64,000 bases of DNA from Microterricola viridarii. GTDB taxonomy: Bacteria; Actinomycetota; Actinomycetes; Actinomycetales; Microbacteriaceae. Made by a program: the position numbers and the translations under genes. Within the stretch, counting starts at the first letter, position 1; every line of letters begins with the position of its first letter. The stretch is taken from positions 930,001 to 994,000 of the forward strand of contig NZ_LT629742.1 of the NCBI RefSeq assembly GCF_900104895.1, written 5' to 3'. Below, in pieces: positions 35,788 to 44,303 of the stretch. The notes under the pieces were generated by a model that worked only from the letters and a program-made list of their open reading frames with translations, made no database searches and was not told the origin of the DNA.

Positions 35788-36731
35788 GCATCATCACCAT
35801 CCCCGAGACAGGCTACGTTTTCCCGCAGTTCCGCCCGCCGGTCTCCGCGGGCCGCTCGCCGGTTCCTGCCGGAACGACGGCACATCTCGGCCTGAGCTAC
35901 GCGCTGCTGGAGGGCTATCGCGAGTTGGGCCTCGACCTGTACGTCCCGACGGATCGCCCCGGCCCGGTTCCCTGCGTCATCTGGATCCACGGTGGGGCCT
36001 GGCTGAGTGGCGACCGGCGCTACTTCCCCGACATCTGGCCGGAGGGGATCGTGTTCGACGGGCTCATCGCGCGCGGCTATGCCGTCGCGACCATCGACTA
36101 CCGGCATGCGCGCGAGGCGAGCTTCCCCGCGCAGCTGCACGACGCCAAGGCGGCCGTGCGCTACCTGCGGCACTTCGCCGCGGAGCTCGGCATCGACCCG
36201 ACGCGTTTCGCCGTGTGGGGAGAGTCGGCCGGTGGCCATCTCGCGGCCCTCGTCGGCCTGGTATCCGGCCGGCCAGAGCTCGAGGGCTCGATCGGGGTCG
36301 CGGAGGGCGACAGCTCCGTGTCGGCCGTCGTCGACTGGTACGGCGTCAGCGACGTGGCCACGATGCCCGCCTTCGCCGACGCGGCCCTCCCGGATGCCGA
36401 CCCCCACGCCGAGGCGGAGGGCGCCTGGCGCGGCGAGGAGCCGATCGACGTGGTGCTCGCAGGGGTGGCCGACCGTGAGGCGGCGGAGCGGGACTTCTCT
36501 CCCGTGAGCCATGTCTCGGCCTCCGCCCCGCCGTTCCTCCTCGTGCACGGTGACTCCGACGGGCTCGTGCCCATCGGGCAGAGCGTGCTGCTGCATGAGC
36601 GCCTGCGCGCCGCCGGCGCACCGGTGCACTTCCACCCCGTCCCGGGTGCCGACCACGTCTGGATCGGCGTCGACATGCAACCGCTCGTGACCGAGGCACT
36701 CGACTTCCTCGAGGGGGTGCTGGGCGGCTAG
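35784..36731 (+). CDS. Alpha/beta hydrolase, carbohydrate-esterase-like
   Basis: The 315-residue hydrolase belongs to the same BD-FAE/Aes-like group as the gene at 18529: VIWIHGGAWLSGDRR, nucleophile in GESAGGHLAALVG, acid in LVHGDSDGLVP and His in GADHVW. It probably removes acyl groups that decorate the glycosides. No signal peptide is present. Its TAG stop shares the palindrome CTAG (36728-36731) with the stop of the converging nucleoside hydrolase. Confidence 0.9.
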   Translation: MSIITIPETGYVFPQFRPPVSAGRSPVPAGTTAHLGLSYALLEGYRELGLDLYVPTDRPGPVPCVIWIHGGAWLSGDRRYFPDIWPEGIVFDGLIARGYAVATIDYRHAREASFPAQLHDAKAAVRYLRHFAAELGIDPTRFAVWGESAGGHLAALVGLVSGRPELEGSIGVAEGDSSVSAVVDWYGVSDVATMPAFADAALPDADPHAEAEGAWRGEEPIDVVLAGVADREAAERDFSPVSHVSASAPPFLLVHGDSDGLVPIGQSVLLHERLRAAGAPVHFHPVPGADHVWIGVDMQPLVTEALDFLEGVLGG

Positions 36732-37615
36732 ACGAGACGCCGCGCTCCGGGCCCTCGCCGTTCGTGCAGGCGCAGCTTGGCCAGCATGTCGCCGACGATG
36801 AGCCGGAAGTCGATGTCACGGTAGACCCGGCGCTCCGCGCGGCCGGGCACGGCGGGCGCCTCGTCATACGCGCTGGAGAGGTCGCTCAGCGCGGTGATCA
36901 GCACGGACGGGCTATCGCCGAGGGGCCAGTTGTCGGCCAACTCGATGAAGTCGGGAATCGGCAGCGCCACGAAGCGCTCCCACAGCCAGGCGCCGAGCGG
37001 GCCGCTGCCGCCGAGATCGTGTTCCAGCTCGGCGACCGAGTAGGTGCAGCGGCGGTAGGTCTCAGCGGGGAACTGCAGGACAGAGAGCTCCGCGTGACCC
37101 AGCACAAACTCGGCGGCGTCCGGGTCGGTGTCCCGGTTGTACTCCGGCGCCGCGGGGTCCACGGTCCCGCCGATCCAGACGAGTGTCAACGTCGCCGCGA
37201 TATCCGGCGCGTGGCGGAGCGCCTGCGCGACGTTGGTCAGGGGCCCGCCGCAGACGAGGAACAGCGGCAGGGCGTCGGCGCGTCTGGCCTCGACGACGAT
37301 GGCCTCGGCGGCAGCGGAGGGAACCTCCACGCCGCGGTCGGCGTCGTAGGAGCTCTCGCTGCCCGCCCACACTCGGGGCGGCAGTGGCAGCGACATCAGC
37401 GCGATCAGTTCTTCGGCAAGCCGGGCACCATCGGCGGCCGACGTCGGCGCCTGGAACATCGGGCTGATATGCGAGCTGGTCACGGCGACGACGCGGTTGG
37501 CCGGGGAGAGGAGGTGGTGGGCGAGCGCGACCAGCCCGTCGGGGTCGCCTGACCAGTCGTTGTCGATGACGACCCGGCACCGCTCGGCCACGTGCAGCGA
37601 CGACTTCTGTGGCAT
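36728..37615 (-). CDS. Nucleoside hydrolase-like protein (IunH superfamily)
   Basis: The 295-residue protein has an N-terminal Asp cluster (VIDNDWSGDPDGLVAL) that replaces the usual DxDxGxDD calcium site of nucleoside hydrolases, plus PLFLVCGGPLTNVAQAL and WIGGTVDP. The divergent Asp motif means an N-ribosidase role is uncertain; it might cleave another glycosidic bond. ATG 37615 has AGAGG upstream. It lies 68 bases after the GH1 gene on the same strand and is likely cotranscribed with it. Confidence 0.82.
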   Translation of the reverse strand: MPQKSSLHVAERCRVVIDNDWSGDPDGLVALAHHLLSPANRVVAVTSSHISPMFQAPTSAADGARLAEELIALMSLPLPPRVWAGSESSYDADRGVEVPSAAAEAIVVEARRADALPLFLVCGGPLTNVAQALRHAPDIAATLTLVWIGGTVDPAAPEYNRDTDPDAAEFVLGHAELSVLQFPAETYRRCTYSVAELEHDLGGSGPLGAWLWERFVALPIPDFIELADNWPLGDSPSVLITALSDLSSAYDEAPAVPGRAERRVYRDIDFRLIVGDMLAKLRLHERRGPGARRLV

Positions 37616-37683
37616 TCGGTGGTTCCTCTCCCCCGCTGTACTTCCCGCGCCGTCCCGGCGCGGGTTGGTTGCTCCCGTGTGGC

Positions 37684-38934
37684 CTAGGCGGCCACGGCAG
37701 CGCGCTGGGCGGCGACGATCCCGGCGTAGACGCCGGCGCTCGGCTTGGCCGTGCGCTCGAAGGTGGTGCGGTCCACGGAGTGCAGGCCGAGCTGGTGGCC
37801 GTAGCCGAAGACCCACTCGAAGTTGTCCATCAGGGTCCAGTGGCAGTAGCCGAGCACGGGCACGCCGTCGGAGATGGCCTCCAGGAGCCCCGCAAGCGAG
37901 GGTTCGATGAAGGCAGCGCGCACTGCATCGTCGGGGGTGCTCGCACCATGCTCGGTGACGAGGACCGGCACGCCGCTCACCGCGTGGGCGTAGCGAGCGG
38001 CGCCGCCGAGGGAGGCCGCATCCACGGCGGATCCCATCTCGTTGATGATGGAGCCCGCGGCAGGGGGCAGCTGGCCGTCGGGCCCGAACCAGAGACGCTC
38101 GTAGTTCTGCACGCCGATGAAGTCGTCCGTGCGGGCCAGGCGCAGCCAGTGGTCGTAGACGTCCGCGCGCTTGGCGTCGCGGGTGGACTCCCCGCCCTCC
38201 GCCGCACAATCGTCGGAGATCGCGATCGAGAGGCCCACCGGCAGCTCGGGGCGGCGCTGCTTGATCGCGGCCTTGGCCGCCAGGTGGGCGTTCGTCATCC
38301 CGATCTGCATGGCGTCGAAGTCCTCCGCGACCATGACGTTGCCCGAGCGGTACTTCTCGACACCGGCGGCGGCGGATGCCGCGTCCAGCGTGGCCCTGGT
38401 GAGGTCGGCGACGAAGGCGGGCAGACCAGCCCAGGCAAGCATCTGCGGCAGGTTTGGCTCGTTGAAGGTCACGGCCGCCGCGATCCGGTCGCCGAAACGG
38501 TCCATCACCACGCCGCAGAACCGCGCGAACAACGCCGGCGCCTCGGCGTCGAGCCAGGCGCCGCGCTTCGCGAACCAGTGCGGCTGGGTGAAGTGGCTGA
38601 AGGTGACGAGCGGGGCGAGCCCGCGCTCGATGCACCCGTTGACAACGGCCTCGTAGTGGGCCAGCGCCTCCTCGTTGAACTCGCCATTGGCGGGCTCGAT
38701 CCTGGCCCACTCCACCGAGAAGCGGTAGGCGTTCAGCCCCATCCCGGCGACGAGGTCGAGATCCTCGCTCCAGCGCTCGTAGCCCATGCAGGCCGGGCCG
38801 GAGGGCTCGGCGAAGACTGTGGGTGTGACGTTCTCCAGGAACCAGGTGTCGCTGTCGCGGTTGTCTCCCTCGCTCTGGTGGCCTGCCGTTGCCACGCCCC
38901 AGAAGAATGGTGCGGGATAGATGCCGAGAACCAT
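37684..38934 (-). CDS. GH1 beta-glucosidase-like enzyme
   Basis: The 416-residue (beta/alpha)8 barrel hydrolyses beta-glucosides or related glycosides. It starts FFWGVATAGHQSEG (family N-terminal signature), has GLNAYRFSVEWARIEP, the acid/base Glu in TFNEPN and the nucleophile Glu in VTEHGAS, then HWTLMDNFEWVFGYG. The nucleophile loop TEHG differs from the common TENG. No signal peptide is present. I used ATG 38934, with AGGAAG upstream. It could remove the glucose left after rhamnose is clipped from rutinose-type sugars. Confidence 0.92.
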   Translation of the reverse strand: MVLGIYPAPFFWGVATAGHQSEGDNRDSDTWFLENVTPTVFAEPSGPACMGYERWSEDLDLVAGMGLNAYRFSVEWARIEPANGEFNEEALAHYEAVVNGCIERGLAPLVTFSHFTQPHWFAKRGAWLDAEAPALFARFCGVVMDRFGDRIAAAVTFNEPNLPQMLAWAGLPAFVADLTRATLDAASAAAGVEKYRSGNVMVAEDFDAMQIGMTNAHLAAKAAIKQRRPELPVGLSIAISDDCAAEGGESTRDAKRADVYDHWLRLARTDDFIGVQNYERLWFGPDGQLPPAAGSIINEMGSAVDAASLGGAARYAHAVSGVPVLVTEHGASTPDDAVRAAFIEPSLAGLLEAISDGVPVLGYCHWTLMDNFEWVFGYGHQLGLHSVDRTTFERTAKPSAGVYAGIVAAQRAAVAA

Positions 38935-39057
38935 GGGATACCACTTCCTAGTCTGAGAAAGGCAGCGCGTGCCGATGACGCGGCCTGTCGGCCGCTGGCT
39001 GCGCGAGCGGTTCGACGTACTCAGGTTCGCGGAGCTGAGTACCCAATGCACTCGGGA

Positions 39058-39072
39058 TTCCGTTGATTGGGA
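39058..39072. promoter_or_regulatory. Weak fourth IclR-type site
   Basis: TTCCGTTGATTGGGA fits TTCCA-N5-TGGAA with one mismatch in each arm and lies 124 bases upstream of the GH1 start. It could be chance. Confidence 0.25.
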
Positions 39073-39091
39073 GAACCGGGACGTGCACCAC

Positions 39092-39115
39092 CGGGCCGGG
39101 CACCACGCCGGCCCG
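39092..39115 (-). terminator. GC hairpin after the large membrane protein gene
   Basis: CGGGCCGG pairs with CCGGCCCG across an 8-base loop, about 55 bases beyond the stop of the 39170 gene and before the GH1 promoter region. No T tract follows. Confidence 0.45.
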
Positions 39116-39169
39116 CACCCGGCGGGCCCGACCCCGCTGCGTCTCCTCCGCTGCGCCTGCCAGCAGCCC

Positions 39170-42100
39170 CTACTCCGCGGGCACCGACCGGGCCTGTGCC
39201 CGATTCCCCGGCCGGCGCGCGCCGCGAGCCCAGGGGAGCGCCAGCAGGAGCCCGAGCAGGATCAACACACCGCCGGCCGCGGCCGCGTACCACGGCGTCG
39301 CCAGGGGGATCTCGAGGTAGACCGTCAGGCCGAGGATGCGCGAGAGCCCCCACGGCAGCAGAGACATCTCGTCGTTCCAAGCGGTGAGCGCCTGCTCCAG
39401 CCCGATCGCGCCGAGGAAGCCGCCCAGGGCTGCGAGCACGAAGCCGGAGGCGGCGAGAACCGTCCCCGTTGCCCGACGTGCGCCGATCTGGCCGCCGAGC
39501 GCCCACGCGGCGGCGACGATCACCCAGAGGAACAGGGCGAAACCGAGCGTGATGTAGGCCGTCCGTGCGAGTGGGTCGGTCCAGAAGCCGAACCAGTAGT
39601 AGCCGGGCCCGCGCACGGCGAGCACCGCCAGCAGCAGCAGCGTGCGCAGCAGGACGGCCCCACCCGCCGCCGCGATGATCGGCCAGGCCGAGCGCCGACG
39701 GAGTGCGAGCGCGATGACCGCGGCGAACAGCAGCCAGGCCGCCGTGGTGAACAACACGTGTGACGGCGCCAGGAACCAGGTGTAGATGCCGCGGCTGAGC
39801 AGCAGCAGGGTCGCCGGCACGGCGACGAGCAGCACCCGTGAGCCGGTGGAGAGGCCGGCGACGGCATCCGCCGCGCGCCACGGGCACGTGCCGGCGAGCC
39901 ACAGCGCCCGCGCCGCCGCGGCGCCCGGCCAGGACGCGAAGCGCGGCCAGCGGGCCAGCATGCCGAGCGCGAGCCAGAGCACCAGCAGCGCGCCGGCCAC
40001 CCGGGCCAGCCACGCCATCGGCAGGTCGAGGGACGCCCGCGTCTCGCCGATTCGAGCCGCCGTCAGGTTGAAGGCGGGCAGCTCGATCGAGGTGCCGTAG
40101 CGGGCCTCATGCTCGGCCGCGAAGCCGTCGAACGCCGTGCGGGCGGCCGCCCACTGCTCCCGCGCCTCGGCGGAGCCGGTGTCGAGCCACTGGCTGTGCC
40201 GCAACACCATGGTGCGGTAGGAGCCGAGCGTCTCGAACAGGTTCACCTGGTAGTCGAGGGTGTCCACGAACTGCGCGTGCAGCGCTGGGTCCTTCCACGT
40301 CGACGGGTCGGATGCCGCCACGGCGTCGCGCATCGAGACGGCGGTGCGCACGGCGTCGGCGCCGCCGGCGATGGCGGCCTCGAGCTCTGCGCGGCTCACC
40401 TCGTAGATCACCGAGAGCACGGCGCTGTCGCCGGTGAGGATGTCCCACTCGAAGATCCACATCATGGGCGGCGGCTCGAGACCGAGCGCCTCGACCCGTT
40501 GCTCGGCGAACGGCCCGATGTAGAGGCCGGCGGTCACGGCATCCCGGGACTGGGACATCGCCGTCGCCAGGGTCTGCGCGGTGGCCGGGTCATCGGAGAA
40601 CCACTCGTGGATCCAATCGGCCGTGATCCGCGCCGGATCCTGCTCCGGGTCACGGGCCAGCCGCACCGCGAGCTCGGTGTTCAGCTCGTAGAGCTGCCAG
40701 AAGCCGGCCTTCAGTTCGAGCGTCAGGGGGCCGGCACGCCACGGCCCACCGTCCTGGGTCCAGGTCCAGATCCCCTCGACCTGCGGGTTGGCGGCGATGA
40801 AGTGGGTGAGCGCGCTCTGGTAGAGCGAGCCGAGGTCGTTCGGCAGTGCGCCGAAGGCCTCGAACTCGCGCCGGCTCTGAAACTCGACGATGCGCCGCTG
40901 GCTGCCGGACTCCAGCGTGGTGTTCAACGGCAGGTAGCTGTAGAAGTCGCCGAGCGTGTACTTCGTCGAGACGACGAGCGCCGGCGAGTCGATGCCGTCG
41001 AGCACCTGGGCGTAGGAGTCGGGATTCGTGTGCATGTCGCCGACCGCGCCGACACCGACACTCCAGGAGCGGAAGATCACCTCGCGCCCGGCCGACTCGG
41101 CCTGCGCGCTGAACGTGGTGAGCATGGCGCGCACCGCGTCGACCGAGGTCACGGCCAGGTCAGAGTAGTAGTCCCACCCCGGCAGGTCGTAGACCCGGCC
41201 GGCCTCGCCGATGCGCACGACAACGCCGTCGACGGCGGGCAGGGCGGTGTACAGCTCGTCGAGCCCGGCCCGGTAGACGTCCCAGAACGCCGAGTCGTCA
41301 GTCGCGAGGCCGCCAAAGCTCCGCTCGAAGTACTGGGCGAGCGGATCGCTCAGCGCGAGCATGTCGGTGCGCATGTACACCTTCATGCCCAGCTCCTGTG
41401 CGTCGTCGAAGAGCGGGCCGAAGGCCCGCTGCATCGCGAGTGCGCGCTCGCGGTGTGGGTCTCCGGCCGGGTACACGGCCGCGCCGTCCTCGACACCGTC
41501 GAAGGTGACGTACTCAATGAAGCCGGGCACGGCAATCGCGTTGTAACCGAGGGCGAGGGAGTGGCGAACGAAGGCGTGGAACTCGCTCGTCGCCTGCGCC
41601 ATCTCCTCGGCATCGATGTAGGGCGCCTCGGCGAGCATCACGTCTTTGAACGCGTTGGAGTTGTGGGAGTAGTCGGTGCCCGTCGCGTAGGCCGCGGCAT
41701 CCGCCTTCACACCGACTGCGCCGAGGTCGACCATGCGAAACGGCAGGGCGGAGTCGATGGTGCGGCCGAGGTTCTCGGTGATGGGGCGGCCGGCCCGCAC
41801 CGCGGCGGCCAGGTCATAGACGCCGAGCACGGCGCCGGCGCGGCTGGGCGCGGTGATGGTGATCGCCTGCTCCGTGCCCGAGAGCGTATAGCCCTGCTCG
41901 CTCTCCGGCTCGAGGGCTTCGTAGCGCACGGAGAGCGTCGTCGTGCCCGTCGTGCCGCCGGCTCCGGCCGCGGCCTCCCGCAACGCGTCGAGCGCGGTGT
42001 TGGTGCGCAGGTCGTCGGGGGCGTCGATGCTCGTGAACGCTGGCGGCAGCACGACGGGTGCGTCCGGCGCCACGGTCAGCTCTTCCACGGGGATCCCCAC

Positions 42101-42220
42101 CGCGGGTTGAGCGCTCAGGCCGAGGGCGTCGGACACCTGCACGGCCACGCCGGCGCCGAGCGCGAGGAGCGCGGCCGCAGTGCCGAGGAGCGTCAATCTG
42201 TGGCGCAACTCACGTTTCAC
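39170..42220 (-). CDS. Large membrane-anchored GH67/GH20-like glycosidase candidate
   Basis: The 1016-residue protein starts at GTG 42220. One N-terminal helix (about 8-30) is followed by a long extracytoplasmic part. Residues about 60-170 look like the accessory domain before GH67/GH20/GH84 barrels (TITAPSRAGAVLGVYDLAAA, then LPFRMVDLGA). About 190-600 resembles a TIM barrel (GYNAIAVPGF, MKVYMRTDMLAL, GVVVRIGEAGRVYDLPGWDY, VEGIWTWTQDGGPW). About 735-1000 holds roughly seven transmembrane helices, unusual for a glycosidase. Family and substrate cannot be fixed by eye. The upstream ribosome site is weak. Confidence 0.7.
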   Translation of the reverse strand: MKRELRHRLTLLGTAAALLALGAGVAVQVSDALGLSAQPAVGIPVEELTVAPDAPVVLPPAFTSIDAPDDLRTNTALDALREAAAGAGGTTGTTTLSVRYEALEPESEQGYTLSGTEQAITITAPSRAGAVLGVYDLAAAVRAGRPITENLGRTIDSALPFRMVDLGAVGVKADAAAYATGTDYSHNSNAFKDVMLAEAPYIDAEEMAQATSEFHAFVRHSLALGYNAIAVPGFIEYVTFDGVEDGAAVYPAGDPHRERALAMQRAFGPLFDDAQELGMKVYMRTDMLALSDPLAQYFERSFGGLATDDSAFWDVYRAGLDELYTALPAVDGVVVRIGEAGRVYDLPGWDYYSDLAVTSVDAVRAMLTTFSAQAESAGREVIFRSWSVGVGAVGDMHTNPDSYAQVLDGIDSPALVVSTKYTLGDFYSYLPLNTTLESGSQRRIVEFQSRREFEAFGALPNDLGSLYQSALTHFIAANPQVEGIWTWTQDGGPWRAGPLTLELKAGFWQLYELNTELAVRLARDPEQDPARITADWIHEWFSDDPATAQTLATAMSQSRDAVTAGLYIGPFAEQRVEALGLEPPPMMWIFEWDILTGDSAVLSVIYEVSRAELEAAIAGGADAVRTAVSMRDAVAASDPSTWKDPALHAQFVDTLDYQVNLFETLGSYRTMVLRHSQWLDTGSAEAREQWAAARTAFDGFAAEHEARYGTSIELPAFNLTAARIGETRASLDLPMAWLARVAGALLVLWLALGMLARWPRFASWPGAAAARALWLAGTCPWRAADAVAGLSTGSRVLLVAVPATLLLLSRGIYTWFLAPSHVLFTTAAWLLFAAVIALALRRRSAWPIIAAAGGAVLLRTLLLLAVLAVRGPGYYWFGFWTDPLARTAYITLGFALFLWVIVAAAWALGGQIGARRATGTVLAASGFVLAALGGFLGAIGLEQALTAWNDEMSLLPWGLSRILGLTVYLEIPLATPWYAAAAGGVLILLGLLLALPWARGARRPGNRAQARSVPAE

Positions 42221-42337
42221 TGCACCAGACTAGCGCCCGCTGTACCCCAGTTCGGGCGAGCGTTCCTCACGGATGAGCTCACGCGGACAGTGCGTTTTGG
42301 GCGGTGATGGGGGCTGGGAAGTCGAGCCTCAAGTGAC

Positions 42338-42343
42338 TAGCCT
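42338..42343 (+). promoter_or_regulatory. Possible -10 box of a leaderless BCCT transcript
   Basis: TAGCCT fits the TANNNT -10 pattern and lies 7 bases before ATG 42351, while no ribosome site is visible. That spacing is typical of leaderless actinobacterial genes. Confidence 0.35.
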
Positions 42344-42350
42344 CAAAGTT

Positions 42351-44303
42351 ATGGCAACTGCGGAGAAGTCCAAGCAGCCAGGAGTGAAGCGGTGGGTTTT
42401 CTGGCCGGCCGCGGTCATCGTCACGGTCTTCGTCGGCTTCGCCTTGTTGGCGCCGAACGCGGCCGAGGCCCTGTTCGGCGCTATCCAGAGCAACATCGTC
42501 AACACCTTCAACTGGTACTACGTGCTGATAGCCGCGTTCTTCGTGGCCTTCTGCCTGTTCCTCGGGTTCAGCCGCTTCGGCGACATCCGCCTCGGCAAGG
42601 ACGACGAGGAACCGGAATTCTCGTTGATGTCCTGGTTCTCGCTGCTCTTCGCCGCGGGCATGGGCATCGGGCTCGTCTTCTACGGGGTCAGTGAGCCGCT
42701 CAGCCACTTCGCGACTCCGCGCCCCGGAGTCGAGGGGACGCCGCCGGAATTGGCCCAACTGGCGCTCACGCAGACCTACCTGCACTGGGGCGTGCACGCC
42801 TGGTCGATCTATGTCGTGGTCGGCCTCGCCCTGGCCTACGCGATCCACCGCCGCAACCGGCCCATCTCGATCCGCTGGGCCTTGGAGCCGCTGCTCGGCA
42901 AGAAGGTGCGCGGCGCGTGGGGCAACGCGGTCGACGTGATCGCGCTGGTCGGCACCTTGTTCGGCGTCGCGACATCCCTCGGCCTCGGGGTGTTGCAGAT
43001 CGGCGCCGGGCTCGACGCTGCCGGGTTCGGCAAGCCGACGGAGCTCTTGCAGGTCGTGATCATCCTCGTCATCTCCTGCTTCGTGCTGTTCTCGGTGCTC
43101 TCCGGTGTGGAGAAGGGCATGAAGTGGCTGTCCAACACCAACCTCGTGCTCGCCGGCCTGCTCGTGATCTACCTGCTGGTGACCGGCCCGACCACCTTCC
43201 TGCTGCGCGAGTTTGTGCAGTCGATCGGCGGGTACATCCAGAACTTCGTGAGCCTGTCGTTCAACGTCAACGCGTTCACCGGGGATGCCGGGGAGTCCTG
43301 GCAGGCCAGCTGGACGTCGTTCTACTGGGGCTGGTGGATCTCCTGGGCGCCCTTCGTCGGCATCTTCATCGCCCGCGTCTCGCGGGGGCGCACGGTGCGG
43401 CAGTTCGTGACCGGCGTGATCTTGGTGCCGACGCTCATCGGCGTGCTCTGGTTCAGTGTGCTGGGCGGCACGGCCATCGCCATGGAGCTGGCCAACCCGG
43501 GCACGCTGGTCGGCGCCAACGGCGCCGTCAACCTGGAGGGCGCACTCTTCACGATGCTCGCCCAGATCCCCGGCGGCCAGGTGATCACCTATGGCGTCAT
43601 CCTGTTGATCGGCCTGTTCTTCATCACCTCCGCCGACTCCGGCGCCCTCGTGATGGGCATGCTCGCGACCGGCGGGCAGATCCACCCGGCACGCTGGATT
43701 CGCATCTTCTTCACCGCGATCACCGCGCTGCTCGCGATCGCCCTGCTGCTCACCGGCGGGCTCAAAGCACTGCAGACGGCGGCGATCATCATCGCGCTGC
43801 CGTTCAGCGTCGTGATGCTCATGATCTGTTGGTCGACCGTGCTCGCCTTCAGTCGGGAACGCCGCGCCTACGTGCTGGCCCGGCGGGCGCAGCTCGTCGA
43901 CAACATCGGTGACTTCTACGGCTTGGACCCGGAGGAGGCCGCCGACGACGTGGCGACGTCCGGACCCACGTTCTGGACATGGCCGCTGCGGAAACGCGCG
44001 CAAGGACGCCCGGGCGACCCGTTGCCGCCGGAACAGGTGCTGATCACGACGGCGGAGAGCCTGCCGGACCCGGAGCCGTCGACGGCCGCCATCGACATCC
44101 TGGTGGAGGTCGAGCAGTTGGCTCAGGCGGGCGAGAGCCTCGAAGACGCCGCGATAGACGCGCAGGACCTCCCCGTTGGCGGCATAGACGAATTCGGAGT
44201 TCACGATCCGAAGCACCGGGACACGGCGCAGTATGACACTCAGACGCCGCCCGATGGCGGCGAGCAGCCCGGCGAGGGAGGGCCGCGGGAACCGCAGCCC
44301 TAG
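42351..44303 (+). CDS. BCCT family betaine/choline/carnitine transporter
   Basis: The 650-residue sodium- or proton-coupled transporter has twelve helices and imports quaternary ammonium compounds such as glycine betaine for osmotic balance. Diagnostic segments are GMGIGLVFYGVSEPLSHF, the Trp-rich WGWWISWAPFVGIFIARVSR and FITSADSGALVMGML. A polar C-terminal tail of about 130 residues may be the osmosensing part. I chose ATG 42351 because earlier in-frame codons precede the promoter-like TAGCCT and are not conserved. It converges with the MFS gene; the stops share CTAG. Confidence 0.92.
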   Translation: MATAEKSKQPGVKRWVFWPAAVIVTVFVGFALLAPNAAEALFGAIQSNIVNTFNWYYVLIAAFFVAFCLFLGFSRFGDIRLGKDDEEPEFSLMSWFSLLFAAGMGIGLVFYGVSEPLSHFATPRPGVEGTPPELAQLALTQTYLHWGVHAWSIYVVVGLALAYAIHRRNRPISIRWALEPLLGKKVRGAWGNAVDVIALVGTLFGVATSLGLGVLQIGAGLDAAGFGKPTELLQVVIILVISCFVLFSVLSGVEKGMKWLSNTNLVLAGLLVIYLLVTGPTTFLLREFVQSIGGYIQNFVSLSFNVNAFTGDAGESWQASWTSFYWGWWISWAPFVGIFIARVSRGRTVRQFVTGVILVPTLIGVLWFSVLGGTAIAMELANPGTLVGANGAVNLEGALFTMLAQIPGGQVITYGVILLIGLFFITSADSGALVMGMLATGGQIHPARWIRIFFTAITALLAIALLLTGGLKALQTAAIIIALPFSVVMLMICWSTVLAFSRERRAYVLARRAQLVDNIGDFYGLDPEEAADDVATSGPTFWTWPLRKRAQGRPGDPLPPEQVLITTAESLPDPEPSTAAIDILVEVEQLAQAGESLEDAAIDAQDLPVGGIDEFGVHDPKHRDTAQYDTQTPPDGGEQPGEGGPREPQP

